Shown piece after piece: positions 50,778 through 59,941 of a DNA stretch of 64,000 nt. Origin of the DNA: an uncultured Pelagibacteraceae bacterium. GTDB taxonomy: Bacteria > Pseudomonadota > Alphaproteobacteria > Pelagibacterales > Pelagibacteraceae. The notes under the pieces are model-generated. The model worked only from the letters and a program-made list of their open reading frames with translations. It was not told the origin of the DNA and searched no databases. Position numbers and translations under genes: made by a program. Location: contig CACHPB010000001.1 of NCBI GenBank assembly GCA_902581585.1, positions 62,001 to 126,000 on the forward strand. Direction: 5' to 3'. Each line of letters opens with the position of its first letter. The stretch's first letter is position 1.

Positions 50778-51341
50778 ATGATTCCTATAAAAAATAAAAA
50801 AAAGACATTAGAAGTCACGGTAACTGAAATGACTAATTTCGCACTTAATTATGTAGAAAAATTTGCTCCATCAAAACAACAATTGAGAACGTATTTGTTA
50901 AAAAAATATCTTATGTCAAGAACTCCAAATATAAAAAAAAATGACGTATCAAATTTAATCGATATTGTTCTTGAAGATCTTGAAAAATCAAAATTTATTA
51001 ATGACAAATTTTACTCAGAATCTAAAGCAAAAAGTTTAATACAAAGAGGATCTTCAATAAATAAGATAAGAAATTATTTAATCAACAAAGGCGTAAGTGA
51101 AAAATATATAAAAAAAACTATCGAACAAATCAAAGATAAAAATGAAGACCAAGATTTTTTTTCAGCTATAAAAATTTGTAAAAAAAAAAGAATTGGACCA
51201 TCAAGACAGGAAGACAATAGACCCTTATTTTATAAAAAAGACATAGGAGTATTAGCACGCTCAGGTTTTGATTTTGAAGTTTCAAGAAGAGTAATGGATT
51301 TAGATAAAGATGAATATTTAAAGATTATAAATCTTCTTTAG
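50778..51341 (+). CDS. recX: RecX-family regulatory protein
   Basis: A 187-residue, helix-rich, basic protein. Three-helix repeats are visible: NYVEKFAPSKQQLRTYLLKKYL, YSESKAKSLIQRGSSINKIRNYLINKGVSEKYI and GVLARSGFDFEVSRRVMDLD, the RecX pattern. It modulates RecA filament formation. recA itself is not in this window. The 3' end overlaps the short membrane ORF on the other strand by 17 bp. Confidence 0.88.
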   Translation: MIPIKNKKKTLEVTVTEMTNFALNYVEKFAPSKQQLRTYLLKKYLMSRTPNIKKNDVSNLIDIVLEDLEKSKFINDKFYSESKAKSLIQRGSSINKIRNYLINKGVSEKYIKKTIEQIKDKNEDQDFFSAIKICKKKRIGPSRQEDNRPLFYKKDIGVLARSGFDFEVSRRVMDLDKDEYLKIINLL

Positions 51342-51474
51342 TTTTTTTATTTTTTTCTTCTAAATAATATTGAATTTTGTTTTTTATATAATTTTTGACC
51401 ATTACAAAAACTATTAAGCCAAATATTGAAACGGATACAATGATTATTAAAATTATTCTTAATTGCTCGCTCAT
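51325..51474 (-). CDS. 49-residue single-pass membrane protein
   Basis: An ATG at 51474 overlaps the stop of the upstream phosphatase gene (ATGA), indicating coupled translation, and the frame runs 49 codons to 51325. It begins MSEQLRIILIIIVSVSIF, with one hydrophobic segment and a charged helical C-terminal tail (LEEKNKKTKEDL). I recognise no family. The ATGA junction and the clean TM/charged-tail design support it as a real small gene. Confidence 0.62.
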   Translation of the reverse strand: MSEQLRIILIIIVSVSIFGLIVFVMVKNYIKNKIQYYLEEKNKKTKEDL

Positions 51475-52247
51475 TTTAATTTATCGCTTCTTTTAATAAT
51501 TAAACTTGGATTTTTAAAATCTTTTTTTCCATATCTAATTTCATTACCATCAAAATCTCTAATTATACCACCTGAGTTTTCTAATATGGCATGTCCTGCA
51601 GCAATATCCCATTCACACGCTCTAGGTTCAGCAACATAACCATCAAATTCTCCTGTTGCGATAACGCAAAATTTGAGTGAGCTCTTCATTTTAACGTATT
51701 CTGTTACGCCAATTTTTTTATGAATTATCTCAATTTCAGGTTTTAATATATTTGAGTATGAAACAACTTTTACCGAATTTAATGAAGTTAATTTTTTACA
51801 ATCTAGTTTAGTTTTTTTATTATTAGATAATTCAAATGATTTATCTTTTCCATAAGAATAAAACATCCTTTTTTTCGCTGGTGCATTGATTAATCCTGCA
51901 ACAGCTTTTCCATTTAATATCAAACCAGCATTTAAAGTAAATTCCTCTTTGTTGTTAATATAATCATATGTTCCATCAATAGGATCGATAAGCCAAAAGT
52001 CTTTTAGATCTGTTTTAGATTTGTTGTGCGAAGTTTCTTCAGAGACAATTGGAATTTCAGGTGTTAATTCTAATATTTTTTTTGTAAGAAGCTTATTTAC
52101 TTCAATATCACCATTACTAACTGGCGTATTATCAGATTTAATTTCTTTTATTAAACCTTGATTTCTAAGTTTAATAGAGAGATCTCCTGCAATTAAGAAA
52201 GTGTCAATTAAATTTTCGATAATATTTTTTAATTTAGTTTCATCCAT
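51471..52247 (-). CDS. cysQ: 3'(2'),5'-bisphosphate nucleotidase / inositol monophosphatase family
   Basis: About 258 residues. Metal motifs are VSEETSH (E near residue 75), WLIDPIDGTYDY (DPxDGT near 95) and EWDIAAGHAILENSGG, the last being typical for the family. CysQ-type enzymes remove 3'-phosphoadenosine 5'-phosphate formed during sulfate assimilation; inositol monophosphatase is an alternative. The ATG at 52247 is preferred; an upstream TTG at 52256 is in the DUF3553 gene. It follows that small gene with an 8-bp overlap. Confidence 0.85.
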   Translation of the reverse strand: MDETKLKNIIENLIDTFLIAGDLSIKLRNQGLIKEIKSDNTPVSNGDIEVNKLLTKKILELTPEIPIVSEETSHNKSKTDLKDFWLIDPIDGTYDYINNKEEFTLNAGLILNGKAVAGLINAPAKKRMFYSYGKDKSFELSNNKKTKLDCKKLTSLNSVKVVSYSNILKPEIEIIHKKIGVTEYVKMKSSLKFCVIATGEFDGYVAEPRACEWDIAAGHAILENSGGIIRDFDGNEIRYGKKDFKNPSLIIKRSDKLK

Positions 52248-52416
52248 TACTTTCAATTCTCTCTAACTCAATATTATTTGCATTTATCACTTTTTTACCA
52301 ACATTTTCAAAGTTCACAGTTACTTTGTCTTTAATTATCGACTGAACTTGACCAATACCCCAACTTTTGTTGGCAGGATTAATAACTTTGTCACCTGGCT
52401 CAAAATCTAAAATCAT
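52240..52416 (-). CDS. DUF3553 family protein
   Basis: A 58-residue protein from ATG 52416 to TGA 52240: [20 protein letters not shown] followed by [24 protein letters not shown]. The SWGIGQVQS and VNFEN-GKKVIN phrases are the diagnostic parts of DUF3553, a small barrel found alone or attached to helicases. It overlaps the start of cysQ by 8 bp. No function known. It is too short for a default gene call but clearly genuine. Confidence 0.85.
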   Translation of the reverse strand: MILDFEPGDKVINPANKSWGIGQVQSIIKDKVTVNFENVGKKVINANNIELERIESNG

Positions 52417-52457
52417 TTAATTTAACTTATAATAGAAATAAGTATAAATACCATCAA

Positions 52458-53576
52458 ATGAATTTAGAAACTAACTCTTTAGGATTTAATAAAAAACCAT
52501 CAGAAACAACAGTTGTTGTTGCAATGTCTGGAGGTGTTGACTCCTCGACTGTTGCAGGAATGATGAAAAAAGAAGGTTATAAAGTAATTGGTATAACTTT
52601 GAAATTATACGATGACGGTAAAGAGGTTGCTGCTTCAAAACAATGTTGTTCAGGTCAGGATATAATGGATGCTAAGAGGGTAGCACATAAATTAGATATA
52701 GAACACAAGATACTATATTACCAAAGTAAATTTAAACAAGGTGTTGTTGATAATTTTGTTGAGAGTTATTTAAAAGGGGAAACTCCAATACCTTGTGTGC
52801 AATGCAATCAAACAGTCAAATTTAAAGATTTATTTGAATTTTCAAAAGATTTAAATGCAGATGCTTTAATTACAGGCCACTATGTTAAGAGTTTGACGCA
52901 AAATAATAAAACAAACATGTATAGAGCAATAGATGAGAATAGAGATCAAAGCTATTTTTTATTCAATACCACAAGAGAACAATTAAACTATATTAGATTT
53001 CCATTAGGAGGATTATTAAAAGATAAAACAAGAGAAATTGCCAAAGAGTTAAATTTAAATGTTGCAGATAAACCAGATAGCCAAGACATATGCTTTGTTC
53101 CTAATGGAGACTATGCATCAGTAATAAAAAAATTTAAACCAGAGTCCTATAAAAAAGGAAATATTAAAAATTTGGATGGAAAAGTTGTTGGCGTACATGA
53201 TGGAATAGTCAATTTCACAATTGGTCAAAGAAAAGGAATTAAAGTTTCCAACGAGGAACCATTTTATGTAATTAAAATTGATGCTGAAAACAATGAAATA
53301 TTTATAGGACCTAAAGAAAGATTAGCAAAGACAGAAATTAATTTAAAAAACTTAAATCTTTTGGCAGACAATCAAGAATTTAATCAAAAAATTTTAGTTA
53401 AAGTAAGATCCACTGGTAAACTTTTAGAGGCAAATGTAAATTTTCAGAAAAATAATGATGCAAAAGTTAATCTTTTTAGTCCTGAATATGGAATTTCACC
53501 TGGCCAAGCTTGTGTATTTTACAAGAAAGACCAATTTGGTCATAAAGTATTAGGTGGTGGTTGGATTAAAGATTAA
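52458..53576 (+). CDS. mnmA: tRNA 2-thiouridine(34) synthase
   Basis: A 372-residue thiouridylase. PP-loop [17 protein letters not shown] is near residue 20, the first catalytic Cys is in [11 protein letters not shown], and the second is in [13 protein letters not shown], with the [16 protein letters not shown] domain after. It adds sulfur to U34 of tRNA for Glu, Gln and Lys. Divergent from the DUF3553 gene with a 41-bp gap. Standard in length and motifs. Confidence 0.95.
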   Translation: MNLETNSLGFNKKPSETTVVVAMSGGVDSSTVAGMMKKEGYKVIGITLKLYDDGKEVAASKQCCSGQDIMDAKRVAHKLDIEHKILYYQSKFKQGVVDNFVESYLKGETPIPCVQCNQTVKFKDLFEFSKDLNADALITGHYVKSLTQNNKTNMYRAIDENRDQSYFLFNTTREQLNYIRFPLGGLLKDKTREIAKELNLNVADKPDSQDICFVPNGDYASVIKKFKPESYKKGNIKNLDGKVVGVHDGIVNFTIGQRKGIKVSNEEPFYVIKIDAENNEIFIGPKERLAKTEINLKNLNLLADNQEFNQKILVKVRSTGKLLEANVNFQKNNDAKVNLFSPEYGISPGQACVFYKKDQFGHKVLGGGWIKD

Positions 53577-53581
53577 AAATT

Positions 53582-53665
53582 TTATTTCTTTTTATTTTTT
53601 TTTCTAGCTCTTCTCTTTTTAGAGCCCATTTTTCTACGGCCTCTGTGTTTTTTTGGGTATCCCAT
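53582..53665 (-). CDS. 27-residue Lys/Arg-rich protein with a strong ribosome site
   Basis: The frame from ATG 53665 to TAA 53582 encodes MGYPKKHRGRRKMGSKKRRA plus seven further residues, of which 17 of 27 are basic. An AAGGAG sits 3 nt before the ATG, better than most genes here. It ends 5 bp from mnmA. Size and charge recall bS22/bTHX or COX24-type ribosomal or RNA-binding proteins, but the match is only compositional. It is the product most likely to be missed by gene callers in this region. Confidence 0.6.
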   Translation of the reverse strand: MGYPKKHRGRRKMGSKKRRARKKNKKK

Positions 53666-53740
53666 AATCTCCTTAGTTTTACTATTTTATTGACTTATTT
53701 GGTGGATATAGCATTGTCCAATGAACATAGCAATTTTTTT

Positions 53741-54916
53741 ATGAGCAAATCGTTTAAGACTTTTTTAAAACATACTGCCAAAGATTTCCATAATCATTCA
53801 GTTAATCCGCCAGTAGTGCGCGCATCTACCATAATATTCAAATCAATGAACGACATAAGACGAACTCAGTCTAAATATAAGAAAGATCCAAGAGGTGGCC
53901 ATTTTGATTATGGGAGACAAGGAACATCAACAACACATATTTTGCAAAAAATTTTAACCAAGCTTGAGGACTCTTATCATGTTTTTTTAACACCCACGGG
54001 TTTTGGATCTGTTTTCTTAGCAATTTTTAGTGTTGTAAGACCTGGAGATGAAATAGTTGTTGCTGACCCTGTTTACAATCCAACAAGGGTTTTAACCCAA
54101 GACTTTTTAAAAGAATTTAATATTAAAACAACTTTTTACAATCCTCATGATTTAAAATCTCTCAATAAAATAATTAACAAAAAAACAAAATTAATTTTCG
54201 TAGAAAATCCTGGTAGCAATTCATTTGAATTTCAAGATCTATCAAAAATAATATCTATTGCTAAAAAAAGGAAAGTATTTACTGCAATTGATAATACTTG
54301 GGCAACACCATATTTTTTTAAACCGATGAAACTAGGATTTGATATGTCGATAGTTTCAGCGACCAAATATTACTCAGGACACTCGGATGTAATGGGTGGA
54401 AGTCTAGCAGTGAATAGAAAAGTTTTTAAACACGTTGAGAAAGCACAAAAAATTATTGGTTTAAGATTAGGTCCTGATGATGCTTACTTGATAACTCGAG
54501 GATTGAGAACATTAGATGTTAGATTAGATAAACATCAAGAAAATGCTAGAAAGGTTGCAGAATTTTTATCAAAAAATAAAAAAGTTAAACTTCTGTATCC
54601 TTATAAAAAAGGATCTCTTAATTACAGGTTATGGAAAAAATATTATTCAGGAGCATCTGGTTTAATGGGTCTAAAAATAAAAACTAAGGATAGAAAATCT
54701 GTAATCAAATTTGTTAACTCTCTTAAATTATTTGGTTATGGATATAGTTGGGGAGGTTTTGAAAGTTTAGCGCTTCATCAAAGTAAGGCTGAGAGAGGAA
54801 ATAGAATTCATTCAGATATAAAAGAAGACGAAAAAATTGTTAGATTACACATAGGTCTTGAGGATCCAAAAGATTTAATTGAAGATTTGCGAAAATCGCT
54901 TAAATTCATTAGATGA
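53741..54916 (+). CDS. metC: Cystathionine beta-lyase
   Basis: A 391-residue PLP enzyme of the Cys/Met metabolism family. The PLP lysine is in SATKYYSGHSDVMGGS near residue 205, with FVENPGSNSFEFQDL and the DNTWATPYFFKP loop before it; GHFDYGRQGTSTTHILQ is the N-terminal substrate loop. It cleaves cystathionine to homocysteine for methionine synthesis. The ATG at 53741 (MSKSFKTF) is chosen; the frame is open to 53645 but that part is hydrophobic and covers the basic ORF on the other strand. It ends with a 4-bp overlap with the MFS gene. Confidence 0.9.
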   Translation: MSKSFKTFLKHTAKDFHNHSVNPPVVRASTIIFKSMNDIRRTQSKYKKDPRGGHFDYGRQGTSTTHILQKILTKLEDSYHVFLTPTGFGSVFLAIFSVVRPGDEIVVADPVYNPTRVLTQDFLKEFNIKTTFYNPHDLKSLNKIINKKTKLIFVENPGSNSFEFQDLSKIISIAKKRKVFTAIDNTWATPYFFKPMKLGFDMSIVSATKYYSGHSDVMGGSLAVNRKVFKHVEKAQKIIGLRLGPDDAYLITRGLRTLDVRLDKHQENARKVAEFLSKNKKVKLLYPYKKGSLNYRLWKKYYSGASGLMGLKIKTKDRKSVIKFVNSLKLFGYGYSWGGFESLALHQSKAERGNRIHSDIKEDEKIVRLHIGLEDPKDLIEDLRKSLKFIR

Positions 54917-56133
54917 GTTCTGAAAAATTTTTTATTACAAAAAAAGCATTAATTACACTAATAGCAGCTTCATTAGTTGTTATTGTATCTCTTGGTATAA
55001 GGCAGACATTCGGATTATTTTTTTTTGATTTTAATGCTGATCTAAATATTTCAATTTCTCATTTTGGTTTTGTTATTGGATTACAATTATTGATGTGGGG
55101 GGTCTTTAGTCCAATATTTGGTTTCATAACTGATAGGTACGGAGGTGCAACCGCAATATTTATAGGATTTTTATTTTACTTAGCTGGACTTTTCCTGTTT
55201 TATTCAGGGCTAAATACAGGTTATCTTTTTACTTTAACCATAGGACTTCTAATTGGAATTGGATTAGGTGGAACTGCTATAAGCATTCCAGTTTCAGTAG
55301 TTGCAAAGCATTTTCCATCATCTAATAGAACAATTGCTACTGGCATTGTAACTTGTGCAGGATCATTTGGTTTTTTTGTGTCGCCTTTACTTGTAAGATA
55401 TTCACTAATTGAAATTGGATGGGAAATAACGATTTTATATTTTTGTTTTCTTTTAGGAATTGGTCTAATAACAGCTTTATTTATAAGTACACCTAAAACT
55501 CCAGTTGGAAATAACGACAATAATCACCAAACAGCTAAGGAAGCCTTAATAGAGGCATTTAATAATAAAAGTTTTATATTTTTAACTTTAGGGTTTTTTG
55601 TTTGCGGTTGGCATATAGCTTTAGTTGCTACACATATACCAACATACATGATGGATAGAGGTATGCCAGACTGGACAGCAGCTATGATTTTAGCATTAGT
55701 AGGTGTATTCAATATGATAGGAACTATGGGGAGTGGTTATCTTGCAACAAAGTTTAGTAAAAAGAAAGTACTGAGTGCAATATATTTGTTAAGAGGTGTT
55801 TCGCTAATATATTTTTTATATTTACCACCAAGTATATTTAATTCGGTTGTATTTGGAGTTACTTTTGGACTTCTATGGCTATCAACTGTGCCACCAACAA
55901 ATGGTTTAGTAGGTCATATATTTGGAACTAAACACATTGGTCTTCTTTATGGAATAGTTTTTGTAAGTCACCAGATTGGATCTTTTCTTGGGGCATATTT
56001 AGGAGGTGTTTTTTATGAAATGCATGGAAATTTTGATTATGCATGGTACGTTTCTATCGCATTATCAATCTTTGCAGGTTTGATACACTTACCAATTAAA
56101 GAGAAATCAATTGAAAGAGTTCAAACAGCATAA
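54913..56133 (+). CDS. MFS transporter
   Basis: A 406-residue 12-helix carrier. The loop 2-3 motif GFITDRYGGATAIF is the classical MFS signature, and ATKFSKKKVLSAIYLLRG is its second-half echo. Conserved GIGLGGTAISIPVSVVAKHFPSSNRTIATGIVTC resembles oxalate/formate-type or monocarboxylate-like carriers. It overlaps metC by 4 bp, suggesting cotranscription, but a methionine-related substrate is only a guess. Confidence 0.85.
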   Translation: MSSEKFFITKKALITLIAASLVVIVSLGIRQTFGLFFFDFNADLNISISHFGFVIGLQLLMWGVFSPIFGFITDRYGGATAIFIGFLFYLAGLFLFYSGLNTGYLFTLTIGLLIGIGLGGTAISIPVSVVAKHFPSSNRTIATGIVTCAGSFGFFVSPLLVRYSLIEIGWEITILYFCFLLGIGLITALFISTPKTPVGNNDNNHQTAKEALIEAFNNKSFIFLTLGFFVCGWHIALVATHIPTYMMDRGMPDWTAAMILALVGVFNMIGTMGSGYLATKFSKKKVLSAIYLLRGVSLIYFLYLPPSIFNSVVFGVTFGLLWLSTVPPTNGLVGHIFGTKHIGLLYGIVFVSHQIGSFLGAYLGGVFYEMHGNFDYAWYVSIALSIFAGLIHLPIKEKSIERVQTA

Positions 56134-57325
56134 ACTAAAATTTAGTCCATTTTTAGAAAATCTTTATCAGTCTAATAAGCCGTTGATAATATATAAAGTT
56201 GAAGGTGGTTACGATTTATTTACTGATTTTTCAAAAAAAATAATACTAAACAACAGAAATATAGAAAATTTCTTAAATTCTTTTTCAACAAAAAAATATA
56301 GAAAAGAAACAGATATTTTTATTGGCTTTTTTGGTTATGAAATACTTTGTAATTTACTAAAAATAAAAATTAAAAATCAAAAAAATATCAAATTCTATAA
56401 AGGTGTGTTTTATAAACCAGAAACAATTATAAAAATTAGAGATAAAATTAAAATATATTCAACAAAAAAAAATCATAATTTTAGTTATCAGTTCCAAAAA
56501 ACTAATATTTCGAGCCCCTTTAAGTTAAATATTAGCTATAAAAAGTACAAAAAAATATTTGATATTTTTTCAAAGAAAATACGTGAAGGACAAACTTATC
56601 AAATCAAAATATGCACTAAATATAAAAATAAATCTGAGATAAATCCTGTTAATTTCTTTTGGAAACTTATGAAAATCAATTCGTCTCCAGAGTCATTTAT
56701 GATTAGAGATAAAGATTATTCAATAGTTAGCTGTTCTCCAGAAACATTGATTGATAGAAAAGGTAACACAATCTTAACTAAACCAATAGCTGGAACCCTA
56801 AAAAAGAATAAATTTTATAATAAATTAAAGGCTCTAAAATATTTTAGAAACAATAATAAGGAAACTAAAGAACATAATATGATTGTTGATCTTGAAAGAA
56901 ATGATTTATCAAGAATTTGCAAACCTGGAACCGTAGAGATTAAAAAGGAAAAGTATGTTGAAGAATATAAGCATCTTTATCATTATGTAACAAGTATTGC
57001 AGGTAGGATAAAAAAAAATATTTCTGTAAAAGAAATAATAATTGCTATGATGCCTGGTGGATCTGTAATTGGATGTCCAAAAATTAAGACATTACAATTA
57101 TTAAACTCTCAGGAAAAGGAAGACAGAAATATTTTTACTGGAAGTTTTGGTTTTATCAAATTCAATGAAGATATGAGGTTTAATATAATAATAAGATCTA
57201 TTCTAAATTTTAAAAAACAATCAGAGATTTCTGCTGCTTCAGGTGTAGTTTTAGACAGTGCAGCAAAAAAAGAATTTAATGAGAATTTTATAAAAGCAAA
57301 ATCACTATTAGAATTATTTAAATGA
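56111..57325 (+). CDS. pabB: Para-aminobenzoate/anthranilate synthase component I
   Basis: A 404-residue chorismate-binding enzyme. Key segments are GQTYQIKICTKY, SCSPETLIDRKGNTILTKPIAGTLKK, ETKEHNMIVDLERNDLSRICKPGTV and MMPGGSVIGCPKIKTLQLLN. The PIAGT form, without the lysine found in some PabB (PIKGT), also occurs in TrpE, so the split between anthranilate and aminodeoxychorismate rests on the pabA and pabC neighbours. The TTG at 56111 overlaps the MFS gene by 23 bp; a later start is possible. Confidence 0.85.
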   Translation: MKEFKQHKLKFSPFLENLYQSNKPLIIYKVEGGYDLFTDFSKKIILNNRNIENFLNSFSTKKYRKETDIFIGFFGYEILCNLLKIKIKNQKNIKFYKGVFYKPETIIKIRDKIKIYSTKKNHNFSYQFQKTNISSPFKLNISYKKYKKIFDIFSKKIREGQTYQIKICTKYKNKSEINPVNFFWKLMKINSSPESFMIRDKDYSIVSCSPETLIDRKGNTILTKPIAGTLKKNKFYNKLKALKYFRNNNKETKEHNMIVDLERNDLSRICKPGTVEIKKEKYVEEYKHLYHYVTSIAGRIKKNISVKEIIIAMMPGGSVIGCPKIKTLQLLNSQEKEDRNIFTGSFGFIKFNEDMRFNIIIRSILNFKKQSEISAASGVVLDSAAKKEFNENFIKAKSLLELFK

Positions 57326-57879
57326 TATATATAATTGATCATCAAGACTCTTTTACTTGGAATGTTGTTCATCAATTTTCCCAATTTGATGAAGTAATCT
57401 GCACAAATTATTTTGAATTAAATAATAACTTACTTGAAAAATCTGAAACAATAGTGCTATCACCAGGTCCTGGATCTCCTAAAGATTACCCAAATACGTC
57501 AAAACTTTATAAAAAATTCAAGGGAAGAAAAAAAATAATAGGAATATGCCTAGGATATCAACAAATTTTATTTTCTGAAAAAGCAAAAATTATTCAACAA
57601 AAAAATATCTTCCATGGATACCAATCAGAAGTAAAAGTAACAAGTAACAAGTCAATCTTTGAGAAAAATTCAAAATTTAAAGTTGGCAGATATCACTCAT
57701 TAAAACTAAAAGAGCCATTTTCAGCTAAAAATTTTGAAATAACAATCAGATGTTCAAACACTGGTATTGCAATGGGTTTTGAAAACATTAAAGATGATAT
57801 ATATGGATTTCAATTTCACCCAGAATCTTTTTTAACAAAAAATGGTAAACTACTTATTAAAAAAATCCTATCAGCGTAA
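57322..57879 (+). CDS. pabA: Aminodeoxychorismate synthase, glutamine amidotransferase
   Basis: A 185-residue class I amidotransferase. The nucleophile Cys is in IGICLGYQQILF near residue 76, and the catalytic His/Glu lie in FQFHPESF near the C-terminus. It supplies ammonia to PabB. The ATGA overlap with pabB shows tight coupling. The same protein may serve anthranilate synthase if no TrpG exists elsewhere. Confidence 0.9.
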   Translation: MIYIIDHQDSFTWNVVHQFSQFDEVICTNYFELNNNLLEKSETIVLSPGPGSPKDYPNTSKLYKKFKGRKKIIGICLGYQQILFSEKAKIIQQKNIFHGYQSEVKVTSNKSIFEKNSKFKVGRYHSLKLKEPFSAKNFEITIRCSNTGIAMGFENIKDDIYGFQFHPESFLTKNGKLLIKKILSA

Positions 57880-58612
57880 CACACTTAAGGAGATTAAATT
57901 TAATGATCTTTGGAATAAAAATGGTGTCTTTACTACAATGTGGATATACAGCAGACCACCTAAAATTCTTTTTTTTAAATCACATATTCAAAATTTAATC
58001 AAATCTTTAAAAGCTTATAATATAAGCGAGGCAAATATTAAAAACATTATTTTAAATTTAATTAAAAAAAATGTTAATAAAAAAATTTCTTACAATCATT
58101 TACTCAGAGTTGCTTTAAATAAAAAAATTATATCTGTTTCTATTAGGGAAAGAGTAATACCAAAAAGTAAATTTAGTTTAAAATTAGTAAATTATGAGAG
58201 AGTAAAACCTGAGTATAAAAATCTGAAATATAAAAAAATATTAGAATTTCTGTCAAAAATGAATACGTCAAAACAGGATATCGCTCTATGTGTAAATAAT
58301 AAAATTCTTGAAACTGGAACCTCAAATCTTTTGTTTGTTTATAAAAAAAAAATATATTCACCAAAATCAAATTATTACAAAGGAACGAATATTAAGTTTT
58401 ATGAAAAAAAATTTCGTATTATTAAAAAGGATATTTACTTAAAGGATATTGAACAGTTTGAGGAAATTATATTAGTTGGATCGGGAAAAGGTGTTGTATC
58501 TGTCAATTTTATTCATGGTTATAATTGGAGAAGAAAAAGCAAAGAAATGTTTAATAAAATTTTTAAAACCTTTAAAAGTGAGTTCAATAAAAATATATAT
58601 AATTATAATTAA
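57842..58612 (+). CDS. pabC: Aminodeoxychorismate lyase-like class IV aminotransferase
   Basis: About 256 residues of the class IV PLP fold: GVFTTMWIYSRPPKILFFKSHIQNL, then ETGTSNLLFV and a C-terminal GKGVVSVNFI-like segment. The enzyme releases pyruvate from aminodeoxychorismate to give p-aminobenzoate for folate. The ATG at 57842 overlaps pabA by 38 bp and is unusual; an AAGGAG at 57887-57892 is followed by no in-frame ATG, so a non-ATG start nearby is possible. The N-terminus is therefore uncertain. Confidence 0.75.
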   Translation: MVNYLLKKSYQRNTLKEIKFNDLWNKNGVFTTMWIYSRPPKILFFKSHIQNLIKSLKAYNISEANIKNIILNLIKKNVNKKISYNHLLRVALNKKIISVSIRERVIPKSKFSLKLVNYERVKPEYKNLKYKKILEFLSKMNTSKQDIALCVNNKILETGTSNLLFVYKKKIYSPKSNYYKGTNIKFYEKKFRIIKKDIYLKDIEQFEEIILVGSGKGVVSVNFIHGYNWRRKSKEMFNKIFKTFKSEFNKNIYNYN

Positions 58613-59010
58613 TGAGGGATCCAAATAACCCATGTCTTTTTTGTAATGTTCCACCAAGTGATTATATATTTGAAAATAATTTAGCCTTTTCTACTTTTGA
58701 CTCCTATCCAGTTTCAAAACATCATGCGCTTATAATTCCAAAGAGACATGTTGAAAACTATTTTGATATGTCAGAGGAAGAAGTTATATCCTGTAATAAG
58801 CTAATAAAAAAAATGAGATATAAAATCCAAGAACTTGATTCGACTGTATATGGTTTTAATATTGGTACAAATTCAGGCAAAGTAGCAGGGCAATCAATAA
58901 TGCATTGCCATATACATTTAATTCCTAGAAGAAAAAATGATGTGGATAACCCACAAGGAGGTGTGAGGGGAGTTATACCTTTAAAACAGCATTATCAGCG
59001 TAAAAAATAA
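58612..59010 (+). CDS. HIT-family hydrolase
   Basis: A 132-residue protein with the histidine triad HCHIHLIPRR near residue 105 and the usual N-terminal CLFCNVPPSDYIFENNLAFSTFDSYPVSKHHALIIPKRHV. The two Cys near the start (CLFC) and His suggest a zinc site. HIT enzymes hydrolyse nucleotide phosphoramidates or related adducts. Since AprBA releases AMP-linked intermediates, a nearby HIT protein is suggestive, though the apr operon starts 97 bp later. Its ATG overlaps the pabC stop (TAATG). Confidence 0.9.
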   Translation: MRDPNNPCLFCNVPPSDYIFENNLAFSTFDSYPVSKHHALIIPKRHVENYFDMSEEEVISCNKLIKKMRYKIQELDSTVYGFNIGTNSGKVAGQSIMHCHIHLIPRRKNDVDNPQGGVRGVIPLKQHYQRKK

Positions 59011-59106
59011 ATTTTGAACAATTTAGCAGTGCTAAAATGTCACTTTATCGTAGTTGATCTATTTTAATAAGTATACTAAGAATCCATTGGCGGAAGGAAC
59101 ATCATA

Positions 59107-59907
59107 ATGATTTCAACAAACCCATTTTTTATTTTATCACAGAGTGTACCAGCTATTTTAATACAATCGTTCGTTATACTTATGGGTATTTTAATACTAG
59201 TTGGAACTGTTATGGATATTATCCATAAAAAAAATGTAAAATACTTTTTCCAAAATGCAAAAAAAGCAAAATTATCAGCTAAAAAAGAATTAACTACTTC
59301 TGAAAGAATATCAGTAATATCAAAAACTATTGCAAGCGACATAGCAACTACTTCTGAGCTAGGGGCAGGTAAAAGAAGATTGGCACATGTAATGGGAATG
59401 TATGGAACAATTTTGTTTTGGGTTGGATCAGTTGTAATGATATTTTTTTATACCTCTCCAAATTCAGTAACACCTGCTTTTTGGCCAATCATTTGGCATG
59501 TTGGTGCGGCTTTAACAGTTCTAGGCGGAGGTTGGTTTTGGTTTTTTTTAAGAGTTGATGTTTATTCCGAAGCTCAACCATGGTACAGAATAATACAAGC
59601 AGACTTATTTGTACTGGCATTGATTGCATCCTCACTATTTGGATTAATTTGGTCATATCTTCAATCTTTAAACTTACAAGGTAGATGGGATGATTTTGTA
59701 TTTTTAGGATTATTTATAGTTGCAAATTTAGTTTTATTTGGTGGTGTATATTGGTCTAAATTTGCTCATATGTTTTACAAACCTGGTGCCGCTTTACAAA
59801 AAAATTTAGCTGAAGCTGATGGATCTAGAGATAATCTTCCACCTGAAGCTGACGCTCCAGAGCAATTTGGCCTAGGTATAAAAAGAGAAGAGCCAAAACA
59901 TTATTAA
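59107..59907 (+). CDS. aprM: Membrane partner of adenylylsulfate reductase
   Basis: A 266-residue protein with about five hydrophobic segments: SVPAILIQSFVILMGILILVG near the start, then MGMYGTILFWVGSVVMIFFY, FWPIIWHVGAALTVLGGGWFWF, LFVLALIASSLFGLIWSYL and FLGLFIVANLVLFGG. The two membrane His (IWH and RLAH) are possible haem ligands. It precedes aprB by 34 bp and is the AprM of the SAR11-type aprMBA set, proposed to pass electrons between AprBA and the quinone pool. GGAAGGA precedes the ATG. Confidence 0.85.
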   Translation: MISTNPFFILSQSVPAILIQSFVILMGILILVGTVMDIIHKKNVKYFFQNAKKAKLSAKKELTTSERISVISKTIASDIATTSELGAGKRRLAHVMGMYGTILFWVGSVVMIFFYTSPNSVTPAFWPIIWHVGAALTVLGGGWFWFFLRVDVYSEAQPWYRIIQADLFVLALIASSLFGLIWSYLQSLNLQGRWDDFVFLGLFIVANLVLFGGVYWSKFAHMFYKPGAALQKNLAEADGSRDNLPPEADAPEQFGLGIKREEPKHY

Positions 59908-59941
59908 TATGATACAGAACTTAAAGGAGAAAATATAAATT

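Noticed and set aside
53645..53740. Hydrophobic N-terminal extension of MetC
   Set aside because: The added residues are not family-like, MetC is cytoplasmic, and the stretch overlaps the basic micro-ORF and its promoter region.
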